This document shows positions 39,267-48,723 of a stretch of DNA of 64,000 nt, piece after piece (position 1 is the stretch's first letter; the number at the start of each line of letters is the position of its first letter). Origin of the DNA: Agriterribacter humi. GTDB taxonomy: Bacteria; Bacteroidota; Bacteroidia; Chitinophagales; Chitinophagaceae. The stretch covers positions 94,501 to 158,500 of the forward strand of contig NZ_VOHQ01000012.1 of NCBI RefSeq assembly GCF_009192765.1, in the 5' to 3' direction. Both the position numbers and the translations under genes were made by a program. The notes beneath the pieces were generated by a model that saw only the letters and a program-made list of their open reading frames with translations, was not told where the DNA came from and made no database searches.

Positions 39267-40316
39267 CTATCTCCCCGAAGGAACGGGCAGCATCGTTTCC
39301 GTTTTTACAGGTGAGCCAAACCGGGGTGTACCATCACTGTTCCAGGTAAATGGCTGTGCCCTGGGTGAACGATGCCCGCCACAACCCTGTCCGGGCAAGG
39401 CATTGGCATGGTATAAAATCCAGTCTTCCTTCCCATCCGGTGATTTAAAAAATGAATTATGCCCCGGCGCATATACGCCATTTTCTTTGGATTGCTTAAA
39501 CACAGGCAGCGGCGCTTTTTTCCATGCAGCAGTGTCCATCAAATTATCTGAACCCGCAAACTTCAATAAACCCAATGCGTAATAGTCGGTCCAGCAGCCG
39601 CTTGCTGAGAATACAATAAACAGCTTGTCGCCATTGAACAGAGCCTGTGGTCCTTCGTTTACGCTTACATGTGGCGGATTATCCGCATCATTCAAGTCAC
39701 CATGTGTTTCCCATTCCAGTTCGGGTTTTGAAATACATACCCTGCTGCCATCAATCGTCCATGGATTTTTCATTTTGGCGATATAAATATTCTGTTGTCC
39801 GTTCACATCTCCTTCCCAGCCCGACCAGATCATATACAATTGCTTCCGGTAAAAGAAAACGTTTCCATCAATGGCCCATTTATCAGCCGGATCGGCAACT
39901 TTTCCCTTAAACTTCCATTCACCGGTCATAGGATCTGCTGATTCATTTTCCAGTACATACATCCGGTGATTGTTGTTGTTTCCATCATCGGCCGCAAAGT
40001 ATACATACCACTTGTTTTGAATAAAATGAATTTCGGGGGCCCAGAGTTGTTTTGAATAGAGGGTGCCGGCAGGTGGTATAAAAATATCTTTCCGTTGTGC
40101 ACTTTTCAGATCAGCCAGGTTTTTGGTTTTCCATATGGCGATCCGGTTTCCCAAAGTATGCGTATAATAATAATAGCCATCCTTATAAAACGAAAAGGGA
40201 TCCGCGCCGGAGGGCAGCAGCGGATTGCTGAACATATGCTTCTCTTTATCCTGCGATTGGGTTTTGCAGGAAAAGAGGAGTAATGGAATAAGAAATATAG
40301 TTATACAGTTCCTCAT
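39267..40316 (-). CDS. Glycoside hydrolase family 43 lipoprotein
   Basis: A 349-aa protein with a lipoprotein signal (IFLIPLLLFSC). The GH43 propeller core has LLPSGADPFSFYKDGYYYYTHT (base Asp), AIDGNVFFYRKQLYMIWSG (modulating Asp), and SVNEGPQALF (acid Glu), then WTDYYALGLL and APGHNSFF. The subfamily resembles alpha-L-arabinofuranosidases. It lies in one transcription unit with the DUF4965 gene. With the second GH43 at 30720 it suggests arabinose side chains in the substrate. Confidence 0.9.
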   Translation of the reverse strand: MRNCITIFLIPLLLFSCKTQSQDKEKHMFSNPLLPSGADPFSFYKDGYYYYTHTLGNRIAIWKTKNLADLKSAQRKDIFIPPAGTLYSKQLWAPEIHFIQNKWYVYFAADDGNNNNHRMYVLENESADPMTGEWKFKGKVADPADKWAIDGNVFFYRKQLYMIWSGWEGDVNGQQNIYIAKMKNPWTIDGSRVCISKPELEWETHGDLNDADNPPHVSVNEGPQALFNGDKLFIVFSASGCWTDYYALGLLKFAGSDNLMDTAAWKKAPLPVFKQSKENGVYAPGHNSFFKSPDGKEDWILYHANALPGQGCGGHRSPRAQPFTWNSDGTPRFGSPVKTETMLPVPSGR

Positions 40317-40675
40317 TTTTAAATAGGCAGTCTATTATTTAATGTTTCATTGGCTTATGATTGATTGCTTCCTCCTTTCCTCTATCCCCTCCTGTTCGCT
40401 ATAGGTCACTTTTAGCTTTGCCTTTTGTACGCTTCCGATTTCTTTTTCAGCCTCACCTCCTTCTCCTCTCCGCATGGAGAGGAGCGGCACTTTAGAATAA
40501 TGCCAAACACTCTATTCTTCCACTTCAACTAAAAAATATAACCAATACAGTTCGAATTACAAACCAATTTGTATTCGGTCTGACGCTCCTTCGTCGCGCA
40601 CCGATCGCGGCATTTCCTGTAAACCTGTTAGGTCTGCTGCGCTGCTTCGCCGTTCGGCAGACCTAACAGGTAGGC
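40317..40675. other. Intergenic region with hairpin, dispersed 18-mer and REP-like palindrome
   Basis: No gene lies in this 359-bp stretch. A hairpin TCCTCTCC/GGAGAGGA is at ~40465-40485. The 18-base sequence at 40577-40594 is the exact reverse complement of 15001-15018. A REP-like palindrome fills 40624-40672 next to the GH2 stop codon. Confidence 0.6.
40624..40672. repeat. REP-like palindrome after the GH2 gene
   Basis: Perfect 15-bp arms ACCTGTTAGGTCTGC and GCAGACCTAACAGGT enclose a 19-nt loop, three bases beyond the GH2 stop codon. It has the same family and geometry as the palindromes at 21087, 61978 and 62456. Confidence 0.88.
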
Positions 40676-42529
40676 CTACTTCATCTTCACCAGTCCCTTA
40701 TTGTACAACTGCTGATGCAGTTGCTTTAGCTTTTCCAGAGGCATCTTCATAATCTTTCTGTCGTAGGTCATCAACCCGTTTACTTCCACTTCCACATCTG
40801 TTGTTTGTGTGTATATGGCTGCGGAGAGCCCCAAAGGAATGAGGGGTGTAAGATCGTTGATGAGGGTGGTATAGCGGTTAAGCAGCTCATCATTATTTTT
40901 AAAACTCTGGTATCCCCAGTTATTTTTCTCCTGCCAGGTATGGCCTTCAACCGGCAGGCCCAATCCGCCAAATTCACCCAGTACCAATATTTGCTTATCA
41001 CCAAATACTTTCGGCGCCGGCATTTGCGGATCGGGATAATTATGAATATCAAGAATATGACCCGCAGTAAAAAAGTTTCCCCCACTGGCTTCATTTACCA
41101 GTCGCGAGGGGTCGAGTTGCATTGTCCATCCCGTAATTTCTTTCGTTTTAAACTGTCCCCATGCTTCATTGAAAGGCACCCATACTACGATCGAAGGAAA
41201 ATTATGCAATGCTTTCATGATGGCTTTCCATTCCGTACGATAAATAGCTTCCGATTCTGTACTGCGTTCCTTATCTAAGTTTTTGCCTGATATCTGTCCT
41301 ACCCGCATATCCCATTTATTTCCACCCATATCGCCGCTGGGCATATCCTGCCACACCAGCATACCCAGTTTATCGCAATGATAGTACCAGCGGGCGGGTT
41401 CCACCTTCACGTGTTTGCGGATCATATTAAAGCCCATCGCCTTGGTTTGCTCCACATCATATTTAAGCGCTTCATCGGTTGGTGCAGTATACAAACCGTC
41501 TGGCCACCATCCCTGGTCGAGCGGGCCGTATTGAAATACGAACTCATTGTTCAGCAACATTCTTTTTATGCCATTGTTATCAGGCGCTTCCGAAATTTTG
41601 CGCATAGCGAAATAGCTACCCACCTCATCTATCAATTTCCCCTTGCGGGTAACCGTATATTTAAGATCATACAGGAAAGGATGGGCAGGAGACCAAAGCT
41701 TTGGATTGCTTATGATTAAGGCAACTTCCGCTTCACCCTTCAATGTTTGCTCAGCCACCTGTTGCTGACCATCGTATGCAACAACTTTTATTGCATCGCC
41801 CGGCTGCAGGTTTTCGATATCTACTTTTACGGAAAGCGATTGCTTGTCTATATCGGGCGTTTGTACAGTAGCAGCAATATAGGTAGAAGGCACATTCTCT
41901 AACCATACAGTTTGCCAGATACCTGTTACCGGCGTGTACCATATACCGTGAGGATTCTTAATTTGTTTGCCGCGCGGCTGCGGTCCGTCATCACTGGGAT
42001 CCCAAACCTTTATGGCAATTTCCTGTTGCTTTCCTTTTTTAAGGGCGGTGCTTATATCGAATGAAAAAGGATCATATCCACCCTGGTGCGTACCCACCTT
42101 ATTACCGTTCACATATACATCGCACTGCCAGTCAACCGCACCAAAATGGAGCAATACTTTCCCTTTTTTATATGCGGATGACAGTTCGATTGTACGTTTG
42201 TACCAAAGCACACTGTCTTTTCCTACCGTTTTACCTACCCCTGAAAGGGCAGATTCCACCGCATAAGGAACAAGGATTTTGCCATCAAAAGCGGTGGGTT
42301 CGGTTTCGCCTGTTGTTTTGGGAACGATGGCATATTGCCACAGCCCGTTCAGGTTCATCCAGTTTTTGCGGGTGAGCTGCGGACGGGGGTATTCGGGTAA
42401 AGGCTGTTCGGCTTTTATATCGGCAGCCCATTGCGTAATAATTTTACCAGAAACGGGCTTCCATGCTTCCTGCGCATATAATCCCATACTGATCATTATA
42501 AATAAAACCAAAGAAAAAAATTGCTTCAT
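40676..42529 (-). CDS. Glycoside hydrolase family 2 enzyme
   Basis: A 617-aa secreted GH2 protein (signal peptide to ~residue 19). Order: sugar-binding jelly-roll (~60-210, GLWQYAIVPKTTGETEP... VDWQCDVYVNGNKVGTHQGGY), immunoglobulin-like domain (~215-320), TIM barrel (~325-617). The acid/base is in IVVWVPFNEAWGQ and the nucleophile in ILVLGEFGGLG. Members are beta-galactosidases, beta-glucuronidases or alpha-L-arabinopyranosidases; the neighbourhood with galK and galM favours galactose release (inference). Confidence 0.92.
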   Translation of the reverse strand: MKQFFSLVLFIMISMGLYAQEAWKPVSGKIITQWAADIKAEQPLPEYPRPQLTRKNWMNLNGLWQYAIVPKTTGETEPTAFDGKILVPYAVESALSGVGKTVGKDSVLWYKRTIELSSAYKKGKVLLHFGAVDWQCDVYVNGNKVGTHQGGYDPFSFDISTALKKGKQQEIAIKVWDPSDDGPQPRGKQIKNPHGIWYTPVTGIWQTVWLENVPSTYIAATVQTPDIDKQSLSVKVDIENLQPGDAIKVVAYDGQQQVAEQTLKGEAEVALIISNPKLWSPAHPFLYDLKYTVTRKGKLIDEVGSYFAMRKISEAPDNNGIKRMLLNNEFVFQYGPLDQGWWPDGLYTAPTDEALKYDVEQTKAMGFNMIRKHVKVEPARWYYHCDKLGMLVWQDMPSGDMGGNKWDMRVGQISGKNLDKERSTESEAIYRTEWKAIMKALHNFPSIVVWVPFNEAWGQFKTKEITGWTMQLDPSRLVNEASGGNFFTAGHILDIHNYPDPQMPAPKVFGDKQILVLGEFGGLGLPVEGHTWQEKNNWGYQSFKNNDELLNRYTTLINDLTPLIPLGLSAAIYTQTTDVEVEVNGLMTYDRKIMKMPLEKLKQLHQQLYNKGLVKMK

Positions 42530-42647
42530 GATGATTGCTTTGAATGATAAACTTTACACAATATTCTGCAATAATAATAATAACCCGGCGTACAAACACA
42601 AGAGATCCTGCCTTTATACTTCATTCATCTTACATAATACGCTATTA

Positions 42648-43349
42648 TTAAAAACTAAGCTTTTGTACCGGTGTAAAGATCATATCTTCCACTCCGGCTA
42701 TCTTTAGCCCGATGCGCGCAAACACATAGTTTTGAGCAGGAACAATGTCAGGTATTGTGCCTTCTATCGTTATACTACCTATATCTGTTATGGAAGAACC
42801 GGAAACATCCGTAAAAGCAATATTGTTAGCGCCCGAAACAAACTGTGTTTTATTGATATACAGGCTCACTCTTTCTATATCTTTTGCATCGGTTCCCGTA
42901 ATAATTTGCTCCGCTGCAAAAGAGGCGGAAACCTTGCCCGATCCGGCCGTAAGCTGCGCATTTCTCAGCATATAGTAAGGCGTTACTTCAATATCCAGTT
43001 CCTGGTTGCCTTTAAGATTGATGGACAAACTGTCTGGCTCACCCGAAGGCATTTTCTTCCATATAAATGGTCCCTGGTCATTGGGAATAACAAACTTATA
43101 GTCGCCGTTAAAGAGCAGCATGGAATAACTGCCATCGGGCGCGAATGTACCGCCTATAGCGCCTGTTTTACCAAAACCATATTGATACAACTGAAAAGGT
43201 ACTCGATCGTACTCCACCTGTATAGCTTCACCCTGGTATACCAATTTACCGCTGAGCTTTGTTTTTGGCGGATCGTAATTGTCTTTTTTACAAGACATAA
43301 AAGTAGCAGCAGTTACCAGTATGATGAAATAATGAAATGTAATTTTCAT
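42648..43349 (-). CDS. DUF3823 family lipoprotein of the SusC/D operon
   Basis: A 233-aa lipoprotein (signal LVTAATFMSC). It has the DUF3823 layout: LSGKLVYQGEAIQVEYDRVPFQLYQYG (carboxypeptidase-like beta sandwich), GTFAPDGSYSMLLFNGDYKF, then a second beta domain. It follows susD by 20 bp and is expected to be a surface glycan-binding protein helping SusC/SusD capture substrate. The binding specificity is not readable. Confidence 0.88.
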   Translation of the reverse strand: MKITFHYFIILVTAATFMSCKKDNYDPPKTKLSGKLVYQGEAIQVEYDRVPFQLYQYGFGKTGAIGGTFAPDGSYSMLLFNGDYKFVIPNDQGPFIWKKMPSGEPDSLSINLKGNQELDIEVTPYYMLRNAQLTAGSGKVSASFAAEQIITGTDAKDIERVSLYINKTQFVSGANNIAFTDVSGSSITDIGSITIEGTIPDIVPAQNYVFARIGLKIAGVEDMIFTPVQKLSF

Positions 43350-43368
43350 AATTAAAGTTTTTAAATAC

Positions 43369-45270
43369 TTATTGATTGGGTTGCCTTACGATTTTGGGAT
43401 TATTGGAACGCACATTATCATCAATAAAAGAATAGTAGTTGCCGAGCTGAAAATTATTGGCTCCCGTAACCAATGTAGGCAATACGATCTTATAAATCCA
43501 TTTGCCATTATTTGGGCTGGACGGATTGTGATATTTATACGGCCACAATGCATAAGGCTGGGTATTTCTTTTGGTAGCCTTGCCGATATTGGAAAGCAGG
43601 TCGGCTTCTGTCATCTTGTTGCCATCCCATACTTTGGTGGCCAACCGCCAGCGTTTCATATCGTACAAAATATGCCCTTCAAATGCCAGCTCCACCCTAC
43701 GCTCATGCACGATCCTGTCGAAAGTAATATCGCCGGCTGTTAATTCAATAATCAACCCGGCTCTTGCCCTTACCTGGTTCATATATCCGGCTGCTACGTC
43801 CGGCTGGCCCAGTTCAAAAGCAGCTTCAGCCGCATTCAACAACACTTCGCCAAAACGATAACGCTGAAAAGGCACTTCGCTGCTGGTACCACGGGAGCCG
43901 CCTCCTGGTGCAGGATCGAGATACTTACGGATATAAAACCCACTTTGTGCGGTAAATTCCTTTGCATTGATGGGACCATCAAACCCTACTACCTGCACAG
44001 GATTGGTTCCGCCCGGAAGTACTTTCTGGGCGCCCCTGTCGTCACCGGTAAGTATGCTGCCATCAGCCAACTGGTATCCAGCCCATATATCCACATTTCT
44101 TCCTTTAAAAGCAGTGCCCGGTAAAATAACGGTTCCGGATAACCGCGCATCGCGTCCTTCAAAAATATCTGCCTGGTTGGTGTAATAAATGGGATTGCCT
44201 GAACCATCCTCAACCGGTAGCGGCGCATAGGTATTGTCTAATTTTTCAAAGGATTCCACCAGGTTCAATGAAGGATTGATCCGTCCGCCTTCTTCTTCTT
44301 CGGCGCCATAGCGTGGCTGATTCCAGCCGGTGAAATAATGTACTTTTCCGCTTTTTAACTTGAAATCTTCAATGAAGATTGATTCGGGGTTATTGTTCTT
44401 ATCTAAGAAAATGCTGGCAAAATTTTCGGCAAGATCTGGTTTGCTGTTGTACAATGCATACCCGCCTGCGCTGCCATCAATGATCTCCTTTGCTGCGTTC
44501 AACGCTTTTGTATAATAATCGTTTGCCATGCCCGCAGGAATGCCCACTTCGCCACCGGGCAAAGCAACCTGTGGTGTAGTTGCGCCATATTTAGCAATTG
44601 AACCCGCATACAAAGCCGCTCTTGATTCCATGGCCAGTGCAGCGCCCTTTGACGCCCGGCTTTTTACATTGACGTCTGCAGGCAGATCATTTTTAATGGC
44701 TTCCGCTTCACTTATCACAAAATCATACATCTCCGATTCCTTGGCCCTTGGATGCTGCAGGTAGCTGGGGTCTCCTTTAAAATCATACAATAGCGGTTCG
44801 GTGATCAAAGGAACACCGCCCAGGCGTTTGGTGATTTCAAAATAAAAATTGGCGCGTAAAAAACGGGCTTCCGCAAGGAAACGTTTTTTATCGCCATCCG
44901 ATAAATTGGGAGCAGCCTCACAACGCTGCAAAAACAGATTCAGCTCGCGGATATACGCATACGAATCGAACCAGTTGATGCCCCATTCGCCATAGCCCCA
45001 TCCCGTTCTTTGTACAATATAGGCACGGCCGTTTTCTGAAGGAAAGCTTTCGCTGAAATCGGCAAAGGTTGACCAATCGTCAAATGTAGAGAAATCCAGT
45101 TGCCGGTTATACAAGTCAGCCAAAATGGATAATACCTGCGCGGGGTCGGAAAAAGCCGATTCATTATCCAAAATGGATATGGGCTTGATATCAAGGAAGT
45201 CTTTGTCTTTCTTACAACTCCCTGCACCCATCACGGCGGTGAACAATATGAATTGAAATATCTTTTTCAT
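43369..45270 (-). CDS. SusD/RagB family nutrient-binding lipoprotein
   Basis: A 633-aa lipoprotein (signal to Cys ~19, ...VMGAGSCKKDKDFLDIKPIS). The N-terminal SusD-like TPR region contains FLDIKPISILDNESAF and RFLAEARFLRANFYFEITKRLGGVPLI. The C-terminal RagB/SusD domain contains FGEVLLNAAEAAFELG, VNQVRARAG-type (MNQVRARAGL) and IVHERRVELAFEGHILYDMKRW. It forms the lid on the SusC transporter and binds oligosaccharides at the cell surface. It lies 99 bp after susC, in one operon with it. Confidence 0.96.
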   Translation of the reverse strand: MKKIFQFILFTAVMGAGSCKKDKDFLDIKPISILDNESAFSDPAQVLSILADLYNRQLDFSTFDDWSTFADFSESFPSENGRAYIVQRTGWGYGEWGINWFDSYAYIRELNLFLQRCEAAPNLSDGDKKRFLAEARFLRANFYFEITKRLGGVPLITEPLLYDFKGDPSYLQHPRAKESEMYDFVISEAEAIKNDLPADVNVKSRASKGAALAMESRAALYAGSIAKYGATTPQVALPGGEVGIPAGMANDYYTKALNAAKEIIDGSAGGYALYNSKPDLAENFASIFLDKNNNPESIFIEDFKLKSGKVHYFTGWNQPRYGAEEEEGGRINPSLNLVESFEKLDNTYAPLPVEDGSGNPIYYTNQADIFEGRDARLSGTVILPGTAFKGRNVDIWAGYQLADGSILTGDDRGAQKVLPGGTNPVQVVGFDGPINAKEFTAQSGFYIRKYLDPAPGGGSRGTSSEVPFQRYRFGEVLLNAAEAAFELGQPDVAAGYMNQVRARAGLIIELTAGDITFDRIVHERRVELAFEGHILYDMKRWRLATKVWDGNKMTEADLLSNIGKATKRNTQPYALWPYKYHNPSSPNNGKWIYKIVLPTLVTGANNFQLGNYYSFIDDNVRSNNPKIVRQPNQ

Positions 45271-45369
45271 GTGCTAATTTTTATTTTTTATTTGCCACAC
45301 GGAATTCGCCCATATCATCTTCTTTTCTACATAGTATCTCCATGGCTCATTTCATGTGATAATTTTTAT

Positions 45370-48300
45370 TTAGAAGGAAAGATTTACGCCAAAATTGAAA
45401 ACCCTGCTTTGCGGAAACTGCAGCCCGTTTTCCTCATTTACTTCCGGATCCACGCCAAAATCTTTAAGGTTATCAATAGCGAAAAGGTTATACGCGTTTA
45501 CATAAATGCGGGCCTGCTGCATTTTAATGCGGCTGATCAATGCTACCGGCAAAGAATAACCGAGCTCAACGGTCCTGGCCCTGATGTATTTTACATTGTG
45601 CGCCCAAAATGTGGAGCTGTTGTTATAGTTCCTATGCCCGCCGTCATTAAAGCGGTTAGCGGGATATTTACCGGGGATCCATTCGCTGCCCATATCCTTA
45701 ACATCGGCACGATGCCACCGGTCTTCAAAAATGGTATTGAAATTTCCATCGTTCTGAAATGCCCATTTCATTTCCCAGTTCTGGTACCAGGTATAGCCTG
45801 CACCTCCCGAAAAATCGGCATGAAAATCAAAATCATGATAAGCCAGTGCGATATTAAATCCGAAGTTGATATTGGGCTGCGTACCAACGCCATAGCCTAT
45901 AGGACGCTCATCGTACCCGTCAATCTTCCCGTCCTTATTAAAGTCTTTGTAGATAAGGTCTCCCGGCAGCATCGTTCTGTTGCCCTGTCCGTCAATATTA
46001 ACCGGGTAGTTATTGATCTCTTCCACAGAAGCAAATTGGCCGATCACTTCATAGCCCCAGTTGGTTTTCGTATATCGCCCTTCCTGCGACCAGCGATACT
46101 GATCCCAGGAATTGAAGAAAAGTGGGTTGTAGGACGACAGGAATTTGGAGCGGGAGTAAGATATATTTGCCCCTGCAGAAACGGTTATGTCTCTTACTCT
46201 TCCATTATAATTGAGGGAAAACTCCTGTCCAAACTGTGCATCGCTGTTCAGGTTTTCACGGGGCAGGGTATAGCCGATTTCTATAGGCGTAAGTACATCG
46301 TTTTTAACCGCTATCAGTCCGGAGCGTTTCCGGTAAAAATAGTCGAATGTGCCCGTAAGCTTTCCATTGAACAATGCAAAATCGAACCCTATATCGGTGA
46401 TCCTGCTTTCCAGCCATGAAATGTTGGTAGTGGCAACCCCCCTGTCTCTTGAGCCAACAATGGGTCTGCCATCTAAAATAGCAATGCCCTGGTTATAGTT
46501 GTATCCTTCTATATACTGAAAAGGACTGAGCCCCAGTGAAGAGCCATCATCACCCAGAATACCATAGGACGCCCTGAGTTTCAGATCGTTCAGTATATTC
46601 TTATCACCCAGCAATCTTTGCATAAAAGATTCTTCGGTAATTCTCCATCCTATTGATGCGGAAGGGAAATAACCGATCCTGTTGTCCGGCGGAAAAATAT
46701 AGGACGCATCGCGCCTGCCCGCCAGTTCCAGGAAATACCTGTCATTATAAGCATAGTTAACCCTGCCCACATAACCTACCCTCGCTTCTTTATCATCACT
46801 GTCATCGTACCTGTCGGCCGTACTAAAATAAATGAGTGGCAGCGCATTGGTACTGGGAACAGAATGGATCCAGTTGCGTAAGCGGTTGTTGAGTATCCGT
46901 TCATTAACAATGGTGGCAGATATATTATGCAGGCCAAAAGACCGGTTATAGTTGATCTGCAACTGCGTGGTTTTGTTGATCTGTTTGATCTGTTCACGCT
47001 CCCGCCACGGATTGGTGCTGCCTCCAGTGGCTTTATAGGAATCCTCAGTAGCATCATAGGTATAGGTATTGTACGTGTATTCGTGATTGTTTAACAGGTA
47101 GTCGGCTATATAATAAGAATACACACCGTTTACAGAAAGTCCTTTGATCCAGGGTATCTGGTATTCGGCGGTAAAATTGCCCTGCAGCACCCGCCAGTCG
47201 TTCCGGTATTTACCCGCGTTCTTATAATTGAGGTAAGCCCAGTTGGTTTCGTTGTGTTTTATATCGTTCAGGTATTCGGGATTATCGTTGGCGTAAGGCC
47301 TTTCCAAAGGGGTGTTCCTTAAAATGGCAAACCTGGCCAACCAGTAATCATCCCCACCGGGAACACCGGGGTTTTCACGACTTTCAATCCTGCCGTTAAT
47401 ACTCATACCTACTTTTAATCCATTGGCTACTTTGGCTGTAACATTTGACTGGATATTGGTACGCATGAATTTATATTCCCTGCCTAAAGGGGAGTTCTGG
47501 TATAAGTTGGTGGCGGATAAATAATAATTCAATTTATCCGTGCCGCCTGTAACATTCAGGTTAAGCGAATTGAGCGGGGCGTTAGGCTTCAAAATAAAAT
47601 CCTTCCAGTTAAAGCTTTTATATCCCGGCTCTGTTCCCGCTTTGTATTTTTGCAATTCTTCATCGGTGATCGTAGTACTGCCATACCTGTTGATCTCTGC
47701 CTCTGCCCTGTAGCGCATATAGTCGTATGAATTGTTGAGTACGTCAGGAAAACGGGTCCAGTTCTGGAAACCCAGGTAAGAATCAATATTGATGCGGTTG
47801 GCCGTATTCAATCTTCCCTTTTTAGTAGTTACTACCACTACCCCATTGGCGGCACGTATACCATAAATAGCAGCAGAAGCATCTTTTAGCACAGTGATGC
47901 TTTCAATATCATTGGGTGCAAGGTTATTGAATTGGCCCGCATCCTGCTGTATACCGTCAATAACAAAAAGCGCATCGCCCATGTTCCTGATCTGTATATT
48001 GGCACTTGCGCCCGGCCTGCCATCCGCCATTCGAAAGGATACACCGGGCAATTTACCTGCCAGCGTAGCGCTAACCGTGGAAGCGCCATGTACCCTTCCA
48101 ATATCATCGGCGGTAACGGTAGAAATAGCGCCTGTTAAGGATTGCTTCTTGCGGGTACCATAACCAATAACTACTACTTCTTCCATGCTGGCATTCGCTG
48201 CCTGCAGTGTGATCATGAAATTGGTTTTGTTTCCGGCTATTACTTCGAGGGGCTGGTAACCTACGGAACTGAATACAAGAACCGACCCTGATGAACTGAT

Positions 48301-48555
48301 GTTCATCGTGAAGTTGCCTTCCACATCGGTGAGCGTTGAATTTTGGGTACGCTTTTCAGTAACCGTTACATTAACCAACCCTGCGCCGAGGCTGTCGGTA
48401 ACCTTGCCCGAAACAGCAATGGATTGTGAAAAAACGGGAGAAAGCAATGTAAAAAAGATGCATGCGGTAACCAGCATTTTTTTGGAGTGCGACAGAAGGA
48501 TTTCAATTGCTGAAATGCGCTGCCGCGAAGTTCTGGCAATAACTTGTACATTCAT
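45370..48555 (-). CDS. SusC/RagA family TonB-dependent transporter
   Basis: A ~1,061-aa outer-membrane transporter starting at MNVQVIARTSRQRISAIEIL (the ATG at 48555). A signal segment ends near FSQ, followed by a carboxypeptidase-D-like domain (VSGKVTDSLGAGLVNVTVTEK...VGYQPLEV), the TonB box EEVVVIGYGT, the plug (ALFVIDGIQQD, SITVLKDASAAIYGIRAANGV), and a 22-strand barrel ending in FNFGVNLSF. It imports oligosaccharides released at the surface together with SusD. A perfect palindromic operator lies 30 bp upstream of the start codon. Confidence 0.96.
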   Translation of the reverse strand: MNVQVIARTSRQRISAIEILLSHSKKMLVTACIFFTLLSPVFSQSIAVSGKVTDSLGAGLVNVTVTEKRTQNSTLTDVEGNFTMNISSSGSVLVFSSVGYQPLEVIAGNKTNFMITLQAANASMEEVVVIGYGTRKKQSLTGAISTVTADDIGRVHGASTVSATLAGKLPGVSFRMADGRPGASANIQIRNMGDALFVIDGIQQDAGQFNNLAPNDIESITVLKDASAAIYGIRAANGVVVVTTKKGRLNTANRINIDSYLGFQNWTRFPDVLNNSYDYMRYRAEAEINRYGSTTITDEELQKYKAGTEPGYKSFNWKDFILKPNAPLNSLNLNVTGGTDKLNYYLSATNLYQNSPLGREYKFMRTNIQSNVTAKVANGLKVGMSINGRIESRENPGVPGGDDYWLARFAILRNTPLERPYANDNPEYLNDIKHNETNWAYLNYKNAGKYRNDWRVLQGNFTAEYQIPWIKGLSVNGVYSYYIADYLLNNHEYTYNTYTYDATEDSYKATGGSTNPWREREQIKQINKTTQLQINYNRSFGLHNISATIVNERILNNRLRNWIHSVPSTNALPLIYFSTADRYDDSDDKEARVGYVGRVNYAYNDRYFLELAGRRDASYIFPPDNRIGYFPSASIGWRITEESFMQRLLGDKNILNDLKLRASYGILGDDGSSLGLSPFQYIEGYNYNQGIAILDGRPIVGSRDRGVATTNISWLESRITDIGFDFALFNGKLTGTFDYFYRKRSGLIAVKNDVLTPIEIGYTLPRENLNSDAQFGQEFSLNYNGRVRDITVSAGANISYSRSKFLSSYNPLFFNSWDQYRWSQEGRYTKTNWGYEVIGQFASVEEINNYPVNIDGQGNRTMLPGDLIYKDFNKDGKIDGYDERPIGYGVGTQPNINFGFNIALAYHDFDFHADFSGGAGYTWYQNWEMKWAFQNDGNFNTIFEDRWHRADVKDMGSEWIPGKYPANRFNDGGHRNYNNSSTFWAHNVKYIRARTVELGYSLPVALISRIKMQQARIYVNAYNLFAIDNLKDFGVDPEVNEENGLQFPQSRVFNFGVNLSF

Positions 48556-48584
48556 ATGGCAGTTAATTATTATTGACAATCTTT

Positions 48585-48608
48585 AAAAATGGAAACGTTT
48601 CCATTTTT
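48585..48608. promoter_or_regulatory. Perfect 24-bp LacI-type operator palindrome
   Basis: The 12-base half AAAAATGGAAAC is followed directly by its exact reverse complement. The core TGGAAACGTTTCCA with a central CG is the classic shape of LacI/CcpA-family operators. It lies 30 bp before the susC start and 116 bp before the kinase start, so it can control both divergent promoters. The only LacI gene in the window is at 35667-36692. Confidence 0.85.
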
Positions 48609-48723
48609 TGGCACTGTGAAGGACGAAAGAATATTTTTAATTGATTCGCTCAGGCGTCTCAATGTTTCTTCAAATTGTATCAAATCTCAAATAATTATAC
48701 CTTCGTTTACAACCATTACTACT

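Noticed and set aside
45253-46419. 388-codon open frame antisense to susC
   Set aside because: It lies fully inside a well-supported SusC gene and its translation has no domain-like features; the same applies to long antisense frames in hsdR, cas9 and the GH2 gene.
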